64,000 nucleotides of DNA from Nesterenkonia halotolerans (GCF_014874065.1 NZ_JADBEE010000002.1:372001-436000); one strand, 5' to 3'; shown: positions 1-11,540, numbered from the stretch's first letter. Made by a program: numbers and translations. Notes: generated by a model not told the origin, from the sequence alone.

Positions 1-1
1 C

Positions 2-751
2 ATCAAGCACGCCAACCCCTGCGGTGCCGCAGTCGGAGAGACCGTGGCCCAGGCCCACCTGGCAGCCCACGCCTGCGACCCGCTCTCCGCCTTCGGCGGG
101 GTCATCGCCGCCAACCGCACGGTCACCGCCGAGATGGCGCGCAGCGTGGCGGAGATCTTCACCGAGGTGGTCGTTGCCCCGGCCTACGAGGACGAGGCGC
201 TGAAGATCCTGACCCGCAAGAAGAACATCCGGCTGCTGCGCCTGCCTGCGGGGCACAAGCGTGACCGGATCGAGTACAAGCAGATCTCCGGGGGCATGCT
301 GCTGCAGGCCTCCGACGCCGTGGACGCCGACGGCGACGCCCCCTCCTCCTGGAAGCTGGTCTCCGGAGAGGCTGCCAATGAGAAGACGCTGGCCGACCTG
401 GCGTTCGCCTGGCGGGCCATCCGCTCGGTGAAGTCCAATGCCATTCTGCTGGCCCGGGACCAGGCCACCGTGGGCATCGGCATGGGCCAGGTCAACCGGC
501 TGGACTCCTGCCGGCTCGCCGTCCAGCGCGCCAACACGCTGGCGGGCGACGGCGTGGACCGCGCGCGCGGCGCCGTCGCGGCCTCCGATGCGTTCTTCCC
601 CTTCGCCGATGGCCTGCAGAGCCTGATCACCGCGGGTGTGCGCGCCGTCGTGCAGCCCGGAGGCTCCCAGCGCGATGAAGAGGTCATCTCCGCGGCCCGC
701 GATGCAGGACTGACGATGTACCTCACCGGCACCCGGCACTTCTTCCACTGA
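2..751 (+). CDS. purH: Bifunctional AICAR formyltransferase / IMP cyclohydrolase, C-terminal part (cut by window edge)
   Basis: Last two steps of de novo purine synthesis in the cytosol; the visible 249 residues are the AICAR transformylase domain. The reading frame is open from base 2, so the N-terminal IMP cyclohydrolase domain and the real start lie left of the window. The first visible residues, IKHANPCG, contain the Lys-His pair of the transformylase active site, followed by [19 protein letters not shown] and [11 protein letters not shown], all hallmark PurH motifs. It ends in TGTRHFFH, close to the family's usual C-terminus, so the 3' end is intact. A 69-bp gap separates it from mgtE and I see no convincing terminator there. 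Confidence 0.97.
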   Translation: MKHANPCGAAVGETVAQAHLAAHACDPLSAFGGVIAANRTVTAEMARSVAEIFTEVVVAPAYEDEALKILTRKKNIRLLRLPAGHKRDRIEYKQISGGMLLQASDAVDADGDAPSSWKLVSGEAANEKTLADLAFAWRAIRSVKSNAILLARDQATVGIGMGQVNRLDSCRLAVQRANTLAGDGVDRARGAVAASDAFFPFADGLQSLITAGVRAVVQPGGSQRDEEVISAARDAGLTMYLTGTRHFFH

Positions 752-820
752 GCGTCCGGCAGTACCCGGAACAATCACCCCTCCTAGGCCAGTCCGGCAC
801 CCTCGAAAGGGGTCAAACCA

Positions 821-2155
821 GTGAACGAAAAGCTTGAAGATCTGGAAGACCTGATCCGCGAGGAACGCCTCACCGAGCTGCGAGGTGCGCTGGGCGACCT
901 CAACGTCGGGGACACGGTGGACTTCCTGGAGCGCCTGGGCGTCAAGGACCGCGCCGTGACCTTCCGGCTGCTGCCCAAGGGCGTCGCCGTGGAAGCCTTC
1001 GACATGCTCGATCAGTCGCTGCAGCACGAGATCATCGAAGGTCTCAAGGACCAGGACGTCGCGCTCTTCTTCGAGTCCCTGGACCCCGATGACCGGGTCC
1101 GGCTCATGGATGAGATGCCGGCCTCCATCGCGCGCCGGATGATGCGTCACCTGGATCCGCGCGAGCGGAGCCTGACCAACATCGTGCTCGGCTACCCCTC
1201 AGGCACCATCGGGCGGCAGATGAGCCCGGAGTTCGTCGCCATCCCCGAGCACTGGACCGTGGCCCAGGCCATGGAGAAGGTCAGCAAGGCCGGGGAGGAC
1301 GCCGAGACCCTCTACACCCTGCCCGTGGTCGACCCCGCCCGGCTGCTCCGTGGCGTCGTCTCGCTGCGCGACCTGGTCAGCACCGACGGCGAGGCCCTCG
1401 TGGCTGACCTGATGAACGAGGCCGATTCGGTGGATGTGGATCACGACGCCGAGGACGCCGCTCGCATGTGCGCCGATCGGAAGCACCTGGCAGTCCCGGT
1501 CACCGACTCCGAACATCGAGTGGTCGGAATCTTCACCGTGGATGACGCGCTGGACATCCTGGAGCGCGCCGAGTCCGAGGACGCCGCCCGCCACGGTGGC
1601 GCCGAGCCGCTGCACCGGCCCTACCTCTCCACCCCCGTGCTGACCATCATGCGTTCGCGCGTGGTCTGGCTGCTGGTGCTGGCTCTTGGTGCGGCGCTGA
1701 CGGTCCAGGTGCTCGATGTCTTCGAAGGCACTATCGAGGCCATGGTCGTGCTGAGCCTGTTCGTGCCGCTGCTGATCGGCACCGGCGGAAACTCCGGGAA
1801 CCAGGCCGCCACCACGGTCACCCGCGCCCTCGCCCTGGGCGACGTCGGCACCCGGGACGTCTTCAAGGTGCTCTGGCGCGAGGTGCGGGTCGGGATCACC
1901 CTCGGCGCCACCCTGGGCGTGCTGGGCTTCCTGGTCGCCGGACTGTTCTACGGCTGGGACATCGGCACGGTGATCGGCCTGACGCTGCTGTCCATCTGTA
2001 CGCTCGCGGCCTCCGTGGGCGGGCTGATGCCGCTGCTGGGCAAGAAGCTCGGCGCCGACCCGGCTGTCTTCGCCAACCCGTTCATCTCCACCTTCGTGGA
2101 CGCCACCGGACTGATCGTGTACTTCATGATCGCCCGCGTCGTGCTGGGGATCTAG
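821..2155 (+). CDS. mgtE: Magnesium transporter MgtE
   Basis: Mg2+-gated Mg2+ channel/transporter of the cytoplasmic membrane. At 444 residues it has the full family architecture: MgtE N superhelical domain (about residues 20-125), a CBS pair (about 130-250, Mg2+ sensing) and a five-helix membrane domain (about 275-444). The membrane part carries the conserved GGNSGNQ loop and the NPFISTFVDATGLIVYF signature, in which the Asp belongs to the ion-selective site. The GTG start is preceded by GAAAGGGG about 8 nt upstream. No M-box riboswitch-like structure is recognisable in the short leader, so Mg2+ regulation is probably at protein level. Family assignment is secure; actual substrate (Mg2+ or also other divalent ions) is inferred. 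Confidence 0.96.
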   Translation: MNEKLEDLEDLIREERLTELRGALGDLNVGDTVDFLERLGVKDRAVTFRLLPKGVAVEAFDMLDQSLQHEIIEGLKDQDVALFFESLDPDDRVRLMDEMPASIARRMMRHLDPRERSLTNIVLGYPSGTIGRQMSPEFVAIPEHWTVAQAMEKVSKAGEDAETLYTLPVVDPARLLRGVVSLRDLVSTDGEALVADLMNEADSVDVDHDAEDAARMCADRKHLAVPVTDSEHRVVGIFTVDDALDILERAESEDAARHGGAEPLHRPYLSTPVLTIMRSRVVWLLVLALGAALTVQVLDVFEGTIEAMVVLSLFVPLLIGTGGNSGNQAATTVTRALALGDVGTRDVFKVLWREVRVGITLGATLGVLGFLVAGLFYGWDIGTVIGLTLLSICTLAASVGGLMPLLGKKLGADPAVFANPFISTFVDATGLIVYFMIARVVLGI

Positions 2156-2236
2156 CGCCCGGGCACCTCGGGATCCAGTACCTGGGCACCTCGACTGCCC
2201 GGCGGCCCCGCCCCGGAGCCGAGAAGGCATCTGAGG

Positions 2237-2242
2237 TAGATT
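2237..2242 (+). promoter_or_regulatory. Candidate -10 element for icd
   Basis: TAGATT lies 43 bp upstream of the icd start, followed by a GAGGGAG ribosome-binding site just before ATG 2286. No clear -35 is visible, so this is a weak call from -10 shape and position only. Confidence 0.35.
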
Positions 2243-2276
2243 TGTGAGCAACGAGACAACACCGAACCGAACTTGA

Positions 2277-4511
<2,235 letters not shown>

Positions 4512-4512
4512 T

Positions 4513-5427
4513 ATGACCCGGATCCACATCATGGGCGAGGGTGACCCGCAGCTCATCGCAGGTCTCCAGGAGCAGGGCGCGGTCCTGGTCGGTGAGGACG
4601 AGCAGCCCGAGGCGCTGATCCTCGCCGGGATGTTCAAGACGCTGAACCTGGCACAGGTCCTCGAGGCCAACCCGCAGGTGAAGTGGGTCCAGCTGCCCAG
4701 CGCCGGAATCGAGCTCTACGCGGAGGTCCTCGGGAAGTTCCCGAACCTCACCTGGACCTCCGCGAAGGGCTCCTACGCCAAGCCCGTGGGGGAACACGCG
4801 TTCGCGCTCACCCTGGCGGCTCTGCGTGGACTCAAGGCCCGCGCCCTGGCCACCAGCTGGGGCAGCGAGGGCGGCATCTCGCTGAACGGGCTGCGCTGCG
4901 TCGTCGTCGGTGGCGGGGGAGTGGCAGCCGAGATCGTGCGGCTGTACAAGGCCTTCGACACCCACGTCACCGTGGTGCGGCGCACCCCCGATCCGGTGGA
5001 GCACGCGGACACCACTGTCGCCTTCGAGGGCCTCGACGAGGCGTTGGCAGGCGCCGATGTGGTGGCGCTTGCAGCTGCCGCGACCCCGCAGACCCGGCAC
5101 CTGCTCAACGCCGAACGGCTCGCGCTGCTCGCGGAGGGCGCCGTCGTGGTCAACGTCGGCCGCGGCAGCCTGCTGGACCAGCCAGCACTGGTCCAGGCGC
5201 TCACCGAGGGCACCTTGCGCGGGGCGGGGCTGGATGTCACCGAACCGGAGCCGCTTCCGGACTCCGACCCGCTGTGGGCGCTGGAGAACTGTCTGATCAC
5301 CCCGCACACCGCGGACACCACCGAGATGGTCGTCCCGCTCCTGCGTGAACGGGTCCTGGCCAATCACCTCCGGTTCAGCACGGGTGAGCCGATGCTGGGC
5401 CTGGTGGACCCCGCTCAGGGATACTGA
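4513..5427 (+). CDS. D-isomer-specific 2-hydroxyacid dehydrogenase family protein
   Basis: NAD(P)-dependent reductase of 2-oxoacids, or oxidase of D-2-hydroxyacids; the exact substrate cannot be read from sequence. Of 304 residues, the central Rossmann domain carries the nucleotide-binding loop VVVGGGGVAAEI (about residues 133-144). The C-terminal part has the family signature VNVGRGSLLDQPALVQAL with the catalytic Arg, LDVTEPEPLP with the Glu, and ITPHTAD with the catalytic His. The ATG lies one base after the icd stop with no good Shine-Dalgarno of its own, so translation is probably coupled to icd. Linkage to icd suggests a role near central carbon metabolism, which is inference. Confidence 0.88.
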   Translation: MTRIHIMGEGDPQLIAGLQEQGAVLVGEDEQPEALILAGMFKTLNLAQVLEANPQVKWVQLPSAGIELYAEVLGKFPNLTWTSAKGSYAKPVGEHAFALTLAALRGLKARALATSWGSEGGISLNGLRCVVVGGGGVAAEIVRLYKAFDTHVTVVRRTPDPVEHADTTVAFEGLDEALAGADVVALAAAATPQTRHLLNAERLALLAEGAVVVNVGRGSLLDQPALVQALTEGTLRGAGLDVTEPEPLPDSDPLWALENCLITPHTADTTEMVVPLLRERVLANHLRFSTGEPMLGLVDPAQGY

Positions 5428-5479
5428 GAACCAGGCCCGGTCGCCGCTGGGCTCGCACAACAGCGAAGGAGTCGCGGAT

Positions 5480-6016
5480 ATGGCACACGTCCTCACCGTG
5501 AGAGGCCACACCCCCGAGATTGCCGAGGGCGTCTTCCTCGCCCCCACCGCCGCCGTCACCGGGGAGGTCAGCATGGGTGCTGACTCCTCAGCCTTCTACG
5601 GCGTCTCGGTGCGCGGGGACTCCGCAGCGATCACCGTGGGGGAGGGCACCAATCTGCAGGACAATGCGGTGCTCCACGCCGACCCCGGGCATCCCTGCAC
5701 GATCGGCGCCGGCGTCTCGGTGGGCCATGCTGCAGTGGTCCACGGCTGCAGCGTGGGCGCCGGGTCGCTGATCGGCATGAGCGCCACCATCATGAACGGC
5801 GCGGTGATCGGCGAGCAGAGCCTGATCGCGGCCGGCGCCGTCGTGCTGGAGGGCACGGAGATCCCGCCCCGCTCACTGGTCGCCGGAGTGCCGGCCAAGG
5901 TCCGCCGCGAACTCACCGCCGAGGAGATCGAGTCGCTGCGCGAGAACGCCGAGGTCTACCTCGGACACAAGGACGCCCACCGCTCGGCGCAGGCCTCAGC
6001 ACGGACGAGCGGCTAG
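5480..6016 (+). CDS. Gamma-carbonic anhydrase-like left-handed beta-helix (hexapeptide) protein
   Basis: A 178-residue protein of the gamma-class carbonic anhydrase / CaiE-YrdA-PaaY family, forming a left-handed parallel beta-helix trimer that binds a metal, usually Zn2+. Hexapeptide-type repeats run through most of the sequence. The three metal-ligand histidines are recognisable at NAVLHADPG, SVGHAAVVHG and the following H of that pair. The start is the ATG at 5480 (MAHVLTVRGHTPEIAEG), preceded by GAAGGAG about 9 nt upstream; an upstream in-frame ATG at 5345 lies inside the previous gene and is not credible. Whether it hydrates CO2 or is a structural homologue without activity cannot be told from sequence. 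Confidence 0.9.
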   Translation: MAHVLTVRGHTPEIAEGVFLAPTAAVTGEVSMGADSSAFYGVSVRGDSAAITVGEGTNLQDNAVLHADPGHPCTIGAGVSVGHAAVVHGCSVGAGSLIGMSATIMNGAVIGEQSLIAAGAVVLEGTEIPPRSLVAGVPAKVRRELTAEEIESLRENAEVYLGHKDAHRSAQASARTSG

Positions 6017-6019
6017 TCT
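6014..6019 (+). promoter_or_regulatory. Candidate -10 element for the lipoprotein gene pair
   Basis: TAGTCT overlaps the stop codon of the preceding gene, about 74 bp before the lipoprotein ATG at 6093. This is a weak call from -10 shape alone. Confidence 0.3.
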
Positions 6020-6092
6020 GAAGAGCCACCCCGTCCCAGAGCCCGCATCCAGGCTCGCCGAACACCCTCGCGAGCGTCCCCTAGGAGGCCCC

Positions 6093-7046
6093 ATGAAGCG
6101 CAAGACCATGGCAGGCAGCACGCTGGCCGCCGTCGTCGTGCTTGCTGGCTGCGGCAACCCCTTTGAGGCCGAGGAGCAGGAGCCGACCGTTCCCAGCTTC
6201 AGCCAGATCCAGGACCGCATGTGGGACGCCATGCTGACCGCGGAGACCGTCAGCATCGACGGCGAGGTCGAGGCCTCCGAGGCGGATGTGGACGAGATCT
6301 TCGAGGAGATCGACGAGGACGCCACCGGAGACCTGACCATCACCGGCTCCGTGGATGGCAGCGCCTCCGAGATGACCTTCAACGCCGGCGAGGTCAGCTT
6401 CACCCAGCGAGCCGTCGACGGCGCCGAGTACTTCCGCGGCGAGGACTTCGCCACGCTGCTGATGAGTGAGCTCGAGGGCGACTTCGCTGAGCTCGTCGAG
6501 GAAGAGTTCATCGACTCCGTGGTCGCCGATCAGTGGGTCCAGTTCAGCACCGACGACGGCGGCGCAGTCTTCTCCGCAGAGGACTTCATCACCACCTGGC
6601 AGCGCGAGCTCGAGAACGACGGGGTCGGCTCCCTGCCTGGCACAGAAGAGACCCGCGACGGAGCTCCGGTGTACGTCTACGCCACCGAGGACGGATCCAC
6701 CGAGTTCGTGGTGGCCGCCGATGGTGCGCCGTACCTGCTTCAGATGCGTGACGACGAGTCCCAGTACCTCTTCAGCGAGTGGAATGAGGCGGACCGGCCC
6801 GAGCAGCCCGAGAACGTCATCACCGTGGAAGAGATCTTCGTCGCCATTGCGCAGGACAACGGCTGGTCCACCGAGGACCTCGACGGGGACCTCAACGAGG
6901 ACGATACTGACGCTGAGGACAGTGGCGACTCCGGCAACGGCAGTGACACGAACGAGGACACTGACGCTGACGACAGCACCGACGCTGACGACAGCACTGA
7001 CGACGATGCGCAGCAGAACTCCGACGCGGAGGCCGAGGGTTCCTGA
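6093..7046 (+). CDS. Acidic exported lipoprotein (LppX/LprG-like), first of a tandem pair
   Basis: A 317-residue lipoprotein. The signal peptide MKRKTMAGSTLAAVVVLAGC has a canonical lipobox (LAGC, Cys20), so it should be lipid-anchored on the outer face of the membrane. The ~200-residue core (SQIQDRMWDAMLTAETVSIDG...WNEADRPEQPENVITVEE) resembles the LppX/LprAFG type that carries lipids in mycobacteria, but this is a fold-level guess. From about residue 270 the tail is almost only Asp, Ser, Thr and Glu with near-repeats of DADDSTD. It is preceded by AGGAGG 6 nt upstream of ATG. The next gene, 22 bp downstream, is a paralogue sharing the WNEA[DE]xP motif, so the two form an operon. Confidence 0.8.
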   Translation: MKRKTMAGSTLAAVVVLAGCGNPFEAEEQEPTVPSFSQIQDRMWDAMLTAETVSIDGEVEASEADVDEIFEEIDEDATGDLTITGSVDGSASEMTFNAGEVSFTQRAVDGAEYFRGEDFATLLMSELEGDFAELVEEEFIDSVVADQWVQFSTDDGGAVFSAEDFITTWQRELENDGVGSLPGTEETRDGAPVYVYATEDGSTEFVVAADGAPYLLQMRDDESQYLFSEWNEADRPEQPENVITVEEIFVAIAQDNGWSTEDLDGDLNEDDTDAEDSGDSGNGSDTNEDTDADDSTDADDSTDDDAQQNSDAEAEGS

Positions 7047-7068
7047 GCAGACCGGTGAAGGGAAGACC

Positions 7069-8070
7069 ATGAGCACTTCTGCTGGACGACGCCCCACCCC
7101 GCGACCCCGGCTGCTTGCAGGCGCTTCGGCGCTCGGACTCGCGACACTCCTGCTCGCCGGCTGCGGCGGGGCTGAGGATGAGTCTCCCGCGCAGACCGTG
7201 GACCCCTCTGAGCCGGTGAGCCAGGAAGATCCCTCCGCAGCGCCCACGGGTAACGCCACCGATGCCCAGGCGCCCGCCCTGGAAGACCTCGAGGACGCCA
7301 TCTGGGACGCCTCCATGGCGCAGACGAGCGTCAATGCAAGCGTCTCGGGCCCACTGGAGCAGGGTCAGCAGCTCTTCGGCTACAACCCCGAGGCCTTTGC
7401 CGGGGACGATGCTGCTGGAGCAGGCGAAGACGGTGGCGCGGGAGAGGATGCCGGGGCCGGTGTCGAGTCGGGTGCGGATGCGCTTTTCGAGCTCAGCGTC
7501 GTCGGCCAGATGCAGGGCGATTCCGCCACGGAGCTGAACTACGTCCCCGACTACCGGGTGCTCCAAGTCGGGGAGACGACCTACCAGACCGTGGGCGGCT
7601 TCATCTTTGACTATGAGGCGCAGATCCCCGCAGAGGTCGAGCCCGAGGTCGGCGGCGCGGAACTGGAGTCCGCGCTCCTGGCAGAGGGTGAATGGGTCGA
7701 TGTCAGCATGGGCGAGCTGGCGGTGCCGCGTACTCCCGAGGAGCTCATGGAGACGCTCAGGGACCACGTGGAGGAGACGCTCGACGGGGACTCGCTTGCC
7801 GACTCGGGGCTCGAACCCGCTGTCGAGACCGAGGGCGAGCAGGACGTCTGGGTCTACTCCAACGAACAGATCGAGCTCACGGTCCTCGCCAATGCGGAGT
7901 CGCCGCTGCTCATGGGGCTCACCCTGCAGGGAGAGGCGCCGCTGGAGGTGAGCTTCGATCAATGGAATGAGGCGGAGCTTCCCACCGCTCCCGAGGAGAG
8001 TACTGTCATCACCGACCAGCTGCTCCAGGAGATCCTCAGCGGGTTCGTCGCGAGCGCGGACCAGGGCTGA
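7069..8070 (+). CDS. Acidic exported lipoprotein, second of a tandem pair
   Basis: A 333-residue lipoprotein with a long signal peptide ending in LLLAGC (lipobox Cys at about residue 32). The ATG at 7069, with GAAGGGAAG just upstream, is the real start; the frame is open further upstream only because it shadows the first lipoprotein. The mature part is strongly acidic, with an Ala/Gly/Glu/Asp-rich insertion near residues 110-140. The C-terminal region SFDQWNEAELPTAPEESTVITDQ matches the equivalent end of the upstream gene, indicating tandem duplication and divergence. Function unknown; likely a periplasm-side carrier or envelope protein of the LppX/LprG class. Confidence 0.78.
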   Translation: MSTSAGRRPTPRPRLLAGASALGLATLLLAGCGGAEDESPAQTVDPSEPVSQEDPSAAPTGNATDAQAPALEDLEDAIWDASMAQTSVNASVSGPLEQGQQLFGYNPEAFAGDDAAGAGEDGGAGEDAGAGVESGADALFELSVVGQMQGDSATELNYVPDYRVLQVGETTYQTVGGFIFDYEAQIPAEVEPEVGGAELESALLAEGEWVDVSMGELAVPRTPEELMETLRDHVEETLDGDSLADSGLEPAVETEGEQDVWVYSNEQIELTVLANAESPLLMGLTLQGEAPLEVSFDQWNEAELPTAPEESTVITDQLLQEILSGFVASADQG

Positions 8071-8323
8071 ACCGACGCCCCCTCGGTTCAGGCCCTCGTC
8101 AGACTCGAGACCTTTCTCCAACACGCCCTGTGCAGGCCGTGCGAGTTCGCGCAGAATCCGGCTCAGGCGGGCCCGCTCGCTTCACTCGGCGCCGCCCGTC
8201 CAGGCAGACTGAGCGGAGGTCATCCCCGCAGACCGCGTACCGCAGAGGTGCTGCGGGGCTGGGGGTGACACCTCGCGGAAAGACCGCGCAGCATCGCTGA
8301 TGCGAACCACGGAGGTAAACATC

Positions 8324-8626
8324 ATGGCTACCACCGAGACCAGCAAGCTTCGCACGATCGCCGGCGTGATCGGCGTCGGTTCACTCGCGCTCTTCGGCGC
8401 CACTGCCTGCGACGACTCGGGCACTGAGACCGAGGACCCCGTTGAGAACGGCGAGATGGAAGAAGAGGGCGGGGACATGACCGAAGAGTCCCCCATGGAG
8501 GAAGAGCCTATGGACGAGGAGTCCATGACGGAGGAATCTCCCATGGAGGAAGAATCGATGGACGAGGACTCCATGGATGAAGAGTCGATGGATGAAGACT
8601 CCATGGACGAGGAAGAAGACATGTGA
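8324..8626 (+). CDS. Small exported acidic protein with Met-Asp-Glu repeats
   Basis: A 100-residue protein starting at ATG 8324, with a strong GGAGGT site 7 nt upstream; an in-frame ATG at 8300 is less likely. It has an N-terminal signal-like segment (TIAGVIGVGSLALFGATAC) ending in a possible, imperfect lipobox (ATAC). From about residue 42 to the end, the mature part consists almost only of Met, Glu, Asp and Ser in repeats such as SMDEDSMDEE. No known family is recognised. Such a Met/acid-rich exported polyanion could bind metal ions (inference). It is convergent with a Fur-family regulator across a shared terminator. Expression as a real gene is supported by the ribosome-binding site, signal sequence and terminator. 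Confidence 0.72.
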   Translation: MATTETSKLRTIAGVIGVGSLALFGATACDDSGTETEDPVENGEMEEEGGDMTEESPMEEEPMDEESMTEESPMEEESMDEDSMDEESMDEDSMDEEEDM

Positions 8627-8645
8627 TCACGCTCTGCTGAGATCT

Positions 8646-8685
8646 GATCCCCTGCGGCGGGCCCCGGCCCCCGCGGGGGATCTTT
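8646..8685. terminator. Bidirectional intrinsic terminator between acidic protein gene and Fur-family gene
   Basis: GATCCCCTGCGG (8646-8657) pairs with CCGCGGGGGATC (8671-8682), a 12-bp stem including one G-T pair, followed by TTT on the + strand. It lies between two convergent genes and can serve both. Confidence 0.75.
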
Positions 8686-8715
8686 CATGCGACCGAGCGT
8701 GTGGCGGCGTGCCGC

Positions 8716-9171
8716 TCAGCTGTGCTCGGCGCCTGCCGCGGTGAGCTCTTGGGCACCCTCGGAGCAGCTCTTGCAGACGCCGCGGAAGACGACGTCGGCG
8801 ATCTGGATCTGCATCCCCAGGCTTGCGGGGGCCTGCAGGCAGGGCGCCTCGCCGTGGACGCATTCCACGTCCTCGATCCGTCCGCAGAGGGTGCAGATCG
8901 CGTGATGATGATTGTCATGGGTCCGGGTCTCGTAGCAGGCGGGGGATCCAGGGGGATCGAACCGGCGCAGCAGCTCCCGTGCGGTGAGATCATGCAGCAC
9001 GGTGTAGACGGACTGCACGGTGATCTCTGGCAGGTGTGCACGCACCGCGGCGTGGATCGCCTCCGCGGGGCGGTGCGGATCCGCTGCCACGGCCTCCAGG
9101 ACGGCAAGCCGCTGGCGGGTGACGCGGAGTCCGCGTTCGCGCAGTCGAGCCGACCAGTCGGGGGAAGTCAT
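8716..9171 (-). CDS. Fur-family transcriptional regulator (FurA/PerR-like)
   Basis: A metal-dependent repressor, 151 residues from the preferred ATG at 9171, which has GGAG 3 nt upstream. In-frame upstream ATGs at 9192 and 9201 lack a ribosome site. The N-terminal winged helix spans about residues 5-75 ([33 protein letters not shown]). The C-terminal dimerisation/metal domain has the [17 protein letters not shown] region and the VCKSC pair, giving CxxC-type Zn ligands. The sequence is closest in character to FurA/CatR oxidative-stress regulators, but no katG is adjacent, so the target is unknown. Position next to the Met/acid-rich exported protein may be coincidental. Confidence 0.85.
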   Translation of the reverse strand: MTSPDWSARLRERGLRVTRQRLAVLEAVAADPHRPAEAIHAAVRAHLPEITVQSVYTVLHDLTARELLRRFDPPGSPACYETRTHDNHHHAICTLCGRIEDVECVHGEAPCLQAPASLGMQIQIADVVFRGVCKSCSEGAQELTAAGAEHS

Positions 9172-9249
9172 GGGCTCCAGTGTGCCGCACATATGAGTCA
9201 TTCACAATAAAATGGGGCAGGTGTCACGTGGCGTGCGCCAGCGGGCCGC

Positions 9250-9255
9250 TAGACT
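9250..9255 (+). promoter_or_regulatory. Candidate -10 element for glyA
   Basis: TAGACT sits 45 bp before ATG 9300, and the leader carries AAGGAGA at 9281-9287. No clear -35 is visible. Confidence 0.4.
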
Positions 9256-9299
9256 GGCTCACGCTGCCCCGTTTTCATCCGCAAGGAGAGCTTTCGTCC

Positions 9300-10577
9300 A
9301 TGAGCACACCGGATATCAACAACGCCCCCCTGTCCGAGGTCGATCCCGAGATCGCCCAGGCGATCTCCGACGAGCTCGGACGTCAGCGCGACACCCTCGA
9401 GATGATCGCGAGCGAGAACTTCGTGCCCCGCGCCGTGCTTGAGGCGCAGGGGTCAGTGCTGACGAACAAATACGCGGAAGGGTATCCGGGCCGGCGCTAC
9501 TACGGCGGCTGCGAGTTCGTCGACATCGCCGAGAACCTGGCCATCGACCGAGCCAAGGCGCTCTTCGGAGCCGAGCACGCCAACGTGCAGCCGCACGCCG
9601 GCGCGCAGGCCAACGTGGCGGTCATGACGGCCTTCCTGAAGCCGGGCGACAAGCTCATGGGTCTCTCGCTGGCGCACGGCGGGCACCTCACCCACGGCAT
9701 GAAGCTGAACTTCTCCGGCAAGTTCTACGAGATCGCCGCCTATGAGGTCGACGCCGAGACCGGCGTCATCGACATGGACAAGGTCCGCGAGCAGGCCATC
9801 GCCGAACAGCCCGACATGATCGTCGCCGGCTGGTCCGCCTATCCCCGCCAGCTGGACTTCGCTCGCTTCCGGGAGATCGCCGATGAGGTCGGCGCGATCC
9901 TCTGGGTCGACATGGCGCACTTCGCAGGGCTTGTCGCCGCGGGCCTGCACCCGAACCCGGTGCCCTATGCCGACGTCGTCACCACCACGGTGCACAAGAC
10001 TCTGGCCGGGCCCCGCTCCGGCATCATCCTGACCAAGGAAGAGCACAAGAAGAAGATCAACTCGGCGGTCTTCCCCGGTCAGCAGGGCGGTCCGCTGATG
10101 CACGCCATCGCGGCCAAGGCCATCGCCTTCAAGATCGCCGGCACCGAAGAGTTCGCAGAGCGGCAGAGGCGCACCATCGAGGGCGCCCAGATCCTCGCGA
10201 AGCGGCTCGTGGCGCCGGATGTGACCGAGCACGGCGTCTCGGTGCTCACCGGTGGCACCGACGTCCACCTGGTGCTGGTGGATCTGCGCAACTCCGAGCT
10301 GGACGGCAAGCAGGCCGAGGACCGACTCCACGAGGTCGGCATCACGGTCAACCGCAACGCCGTGCCCAATGACCCCCGTCCTCCGATGACCACCTCGGGG
10401 CTGCGCATCGGCACCCCGGCGCTGGCCACCCGCGGCTTCGGCGAGGTCGAGTTCCGCGAGGTCGCCGACATCATCGCCGAGACGCTCAAGCCCGACGCGG
10501 ACCTGCACGGGCTGAAGTCCCGCGTGGGAACCCTGACCAAGGACTTCCCGCTCTACGAGGGCCTCGAGGAGTGGTGA
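9300..10577 (+). CDS. glyA: Serine hydroxymethyltransferase
   Basis: PLP enzyme that converts serine and tetrahydrofolate to glycine and 5,10-methylene-THF, feeding the one-carbon pool. It has 425 residues, a normal length. The start is ATG 9300 ([20 protein letters not shown]) with AAGGAG upstream; further upstream open frame is leader. Conserved motifs are [26 protein letters not shown], and the PLP-lysine motif [14 protein letters not shown] with the Lys at about residue 233. It forms an operon with folD, whose GTG start overlaps the glyA stop codon; the two enzymes act consecutively on the methylene-THF pool. Confidence 0.98.
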   Translation: MSTPDINNAPLSEVDPEIAQAISDELGRQRDTLEMIASENFVPRAVLEAQGSVLTNKYAEGYPGRRYYGGCEFVDIAENLAIDRAKALFGAEHANVQPHAGAQANVAVMTAFLKPGDKLMGLSLAHGGHLTHGMKLNFSGKFYEIAAYEVDAETGVIDMDKVREQAIAEQPDMIVAGWSAYPRQLDFARFREIADEVGAILWVDMAHFAGLVAAGLHPNPVPYADVVTTTVHKTLAGPRSGIILTKEEHKKKINSAVFPGQQGGPLMHAIAAKAIAFKIAGTEEFAERQRRTIEGAQILAKRLVAPDVTEHGVSVLTGGTDVHLVLVDLRNSELDGKQAEDRLHEVGITVNRNAVPNDPRPPMTTSGLRIGTPALATRGFGEVEFREVADIIAETLKPDADLHGLKSRVGTLTKDFPLYEGLEEW

Positions 10578-11512
10578 ACCCCGGTATGACGGAGAACCTG
10601 AACGCCCCGCAGAACGACGACGCCGGCTCGAACGCTCAGCTCCTCGACGGCCGCGCCACGGCCAAGGCGCTGAAGACCGATCTCGCCGAACGCGTCTCCG
10701 CGCTGAAGGCCCGCGGCGTGACCCCGGGTCTCGGAACCGTGCTCGTCGGAGCCGACCCCGGAAGCCAGTCCTACGTGGCCGGCAAGCACCGCGACTGCGC
10801 GGAGGTGGGGATCAACTCCATCGAGGTGCAGCTGGGGGAGGACACCACCCAGGAGGAGCTGCTCGCCGAGCTCGAGAAGCTGAACCACGATCCGGCCTGC
10901 ACCGGCTACATCGTCCAGCTGCCGCTGCCCAAGCATCTGGACACCCAGAAGGTGCTCGAGGCGATCTCCCCGGAGAAGGACGCAGACGGTCTGCACCCGA
11001 TGAACCTCGGACGACTCGTCGCCAACGTCAATGAGCCGATCAGCTCGCCGCTGCCCTGCACGCCGAAGGGCTGTGTGGACCTGCTGGACCACTACGGGCT
11101 GGATCTCAAGGGCAAGCATGTGGTCGTCGTCGGGCGCGGTGTCACGATCGGTCGGCCCATCGGGCTGCTGCTCACTCGCCGCGACGTGAACGCCACCGTG
11201 ACCCTGTGCCACACCGGCACCCAGGATCTCGCCGCGCATCTGGCCCAGGCCGACGTCGTCGTCGCTGCCGCCGGGGTCAAGCACATGATCGAACCGGCCC
11301 AGTTGAAGGCCGGGGTGATCGCGCTGGACGTGGGTGTGACCCGCGAGGTCAATCCCGAGACCGGCAAGGCGAAGATCTACGGTGACATCGCGCCGGGGAT
11401 CGAATCCGTCGCCTCCTGGTACTCGCCGAATCCCGGCGGGGTCGGCCCGATGACCCGCGCAGAGCTGCTGGCCAACGTGGTCCTCGCCGCGGAGCAGCAG
11501 AACCAGGAATAG
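10574..11512 (+). CDS. folD: Bifunctional methylene-THF dehydrogenase / methenyl-THF cyclohydrolase
   Basis: Converts 5,10-methylene-THF to 10-formyl-THF, downstream of GlyA. About 312 residues, slightly longer than usual because of an N-terminal extension. I chose GTG 10574 because it overlaps the glyA stop as GTGA, a typical coupling arrangement; ATG 10586 is an alternative. Conserved motifs: [14 protein letters not shown] with the catalytic Lys, [40 protein letters not shown], and the NADP site [18 protein letters not shown]. It supplies 10-formyl-THF to PurH among others. Downstream, 28 bp on, comes the unrelated flavin oxidoreductase gene. Confidence 0.97.
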   Translation: MNPGMTENLNAPQNDDAGSNAQLLDGRATAKALKTDLAERVSALKARGVTPGLGTVLVGADPGSQSYVAGKHRDCAEVGINSIEVQLGEDTTQEELLAELEKLNHDPACTGYIVQLPLPKHLDTQKVLEAISPEKDADGLHPMNLGRLVANVNEPISSPLPCTPKGCVDLLDHYGLDLKGKHVVVVGRGVTIGRPIGLLLTRRDVNATVTLCHTGTQDLAAHLAQADVVVAAAGVKHMIEPAQLKAGVIALDVGVTREVNPETGKAKIYGDIAPGIESVASWYSPNPGGVGPMTRAELLANVVLAAEQQNQE

Positions 11513-11540
11513 CCCCCGTGCCCGGGACGTTCTTTCAAAT

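Noticed and set aside
752..820. M-box or other riboswitch before mgtE
   Set aside because: The 69-bp gap is too short and shows no multi-stem structure of that type.
8182..8688. Minus-strand Ser/Met-rich frame opposite the acidic repeat protein
   Set aside because: A mirror of the repeat; the plus strand has the GGAGGT site and signal sequence.
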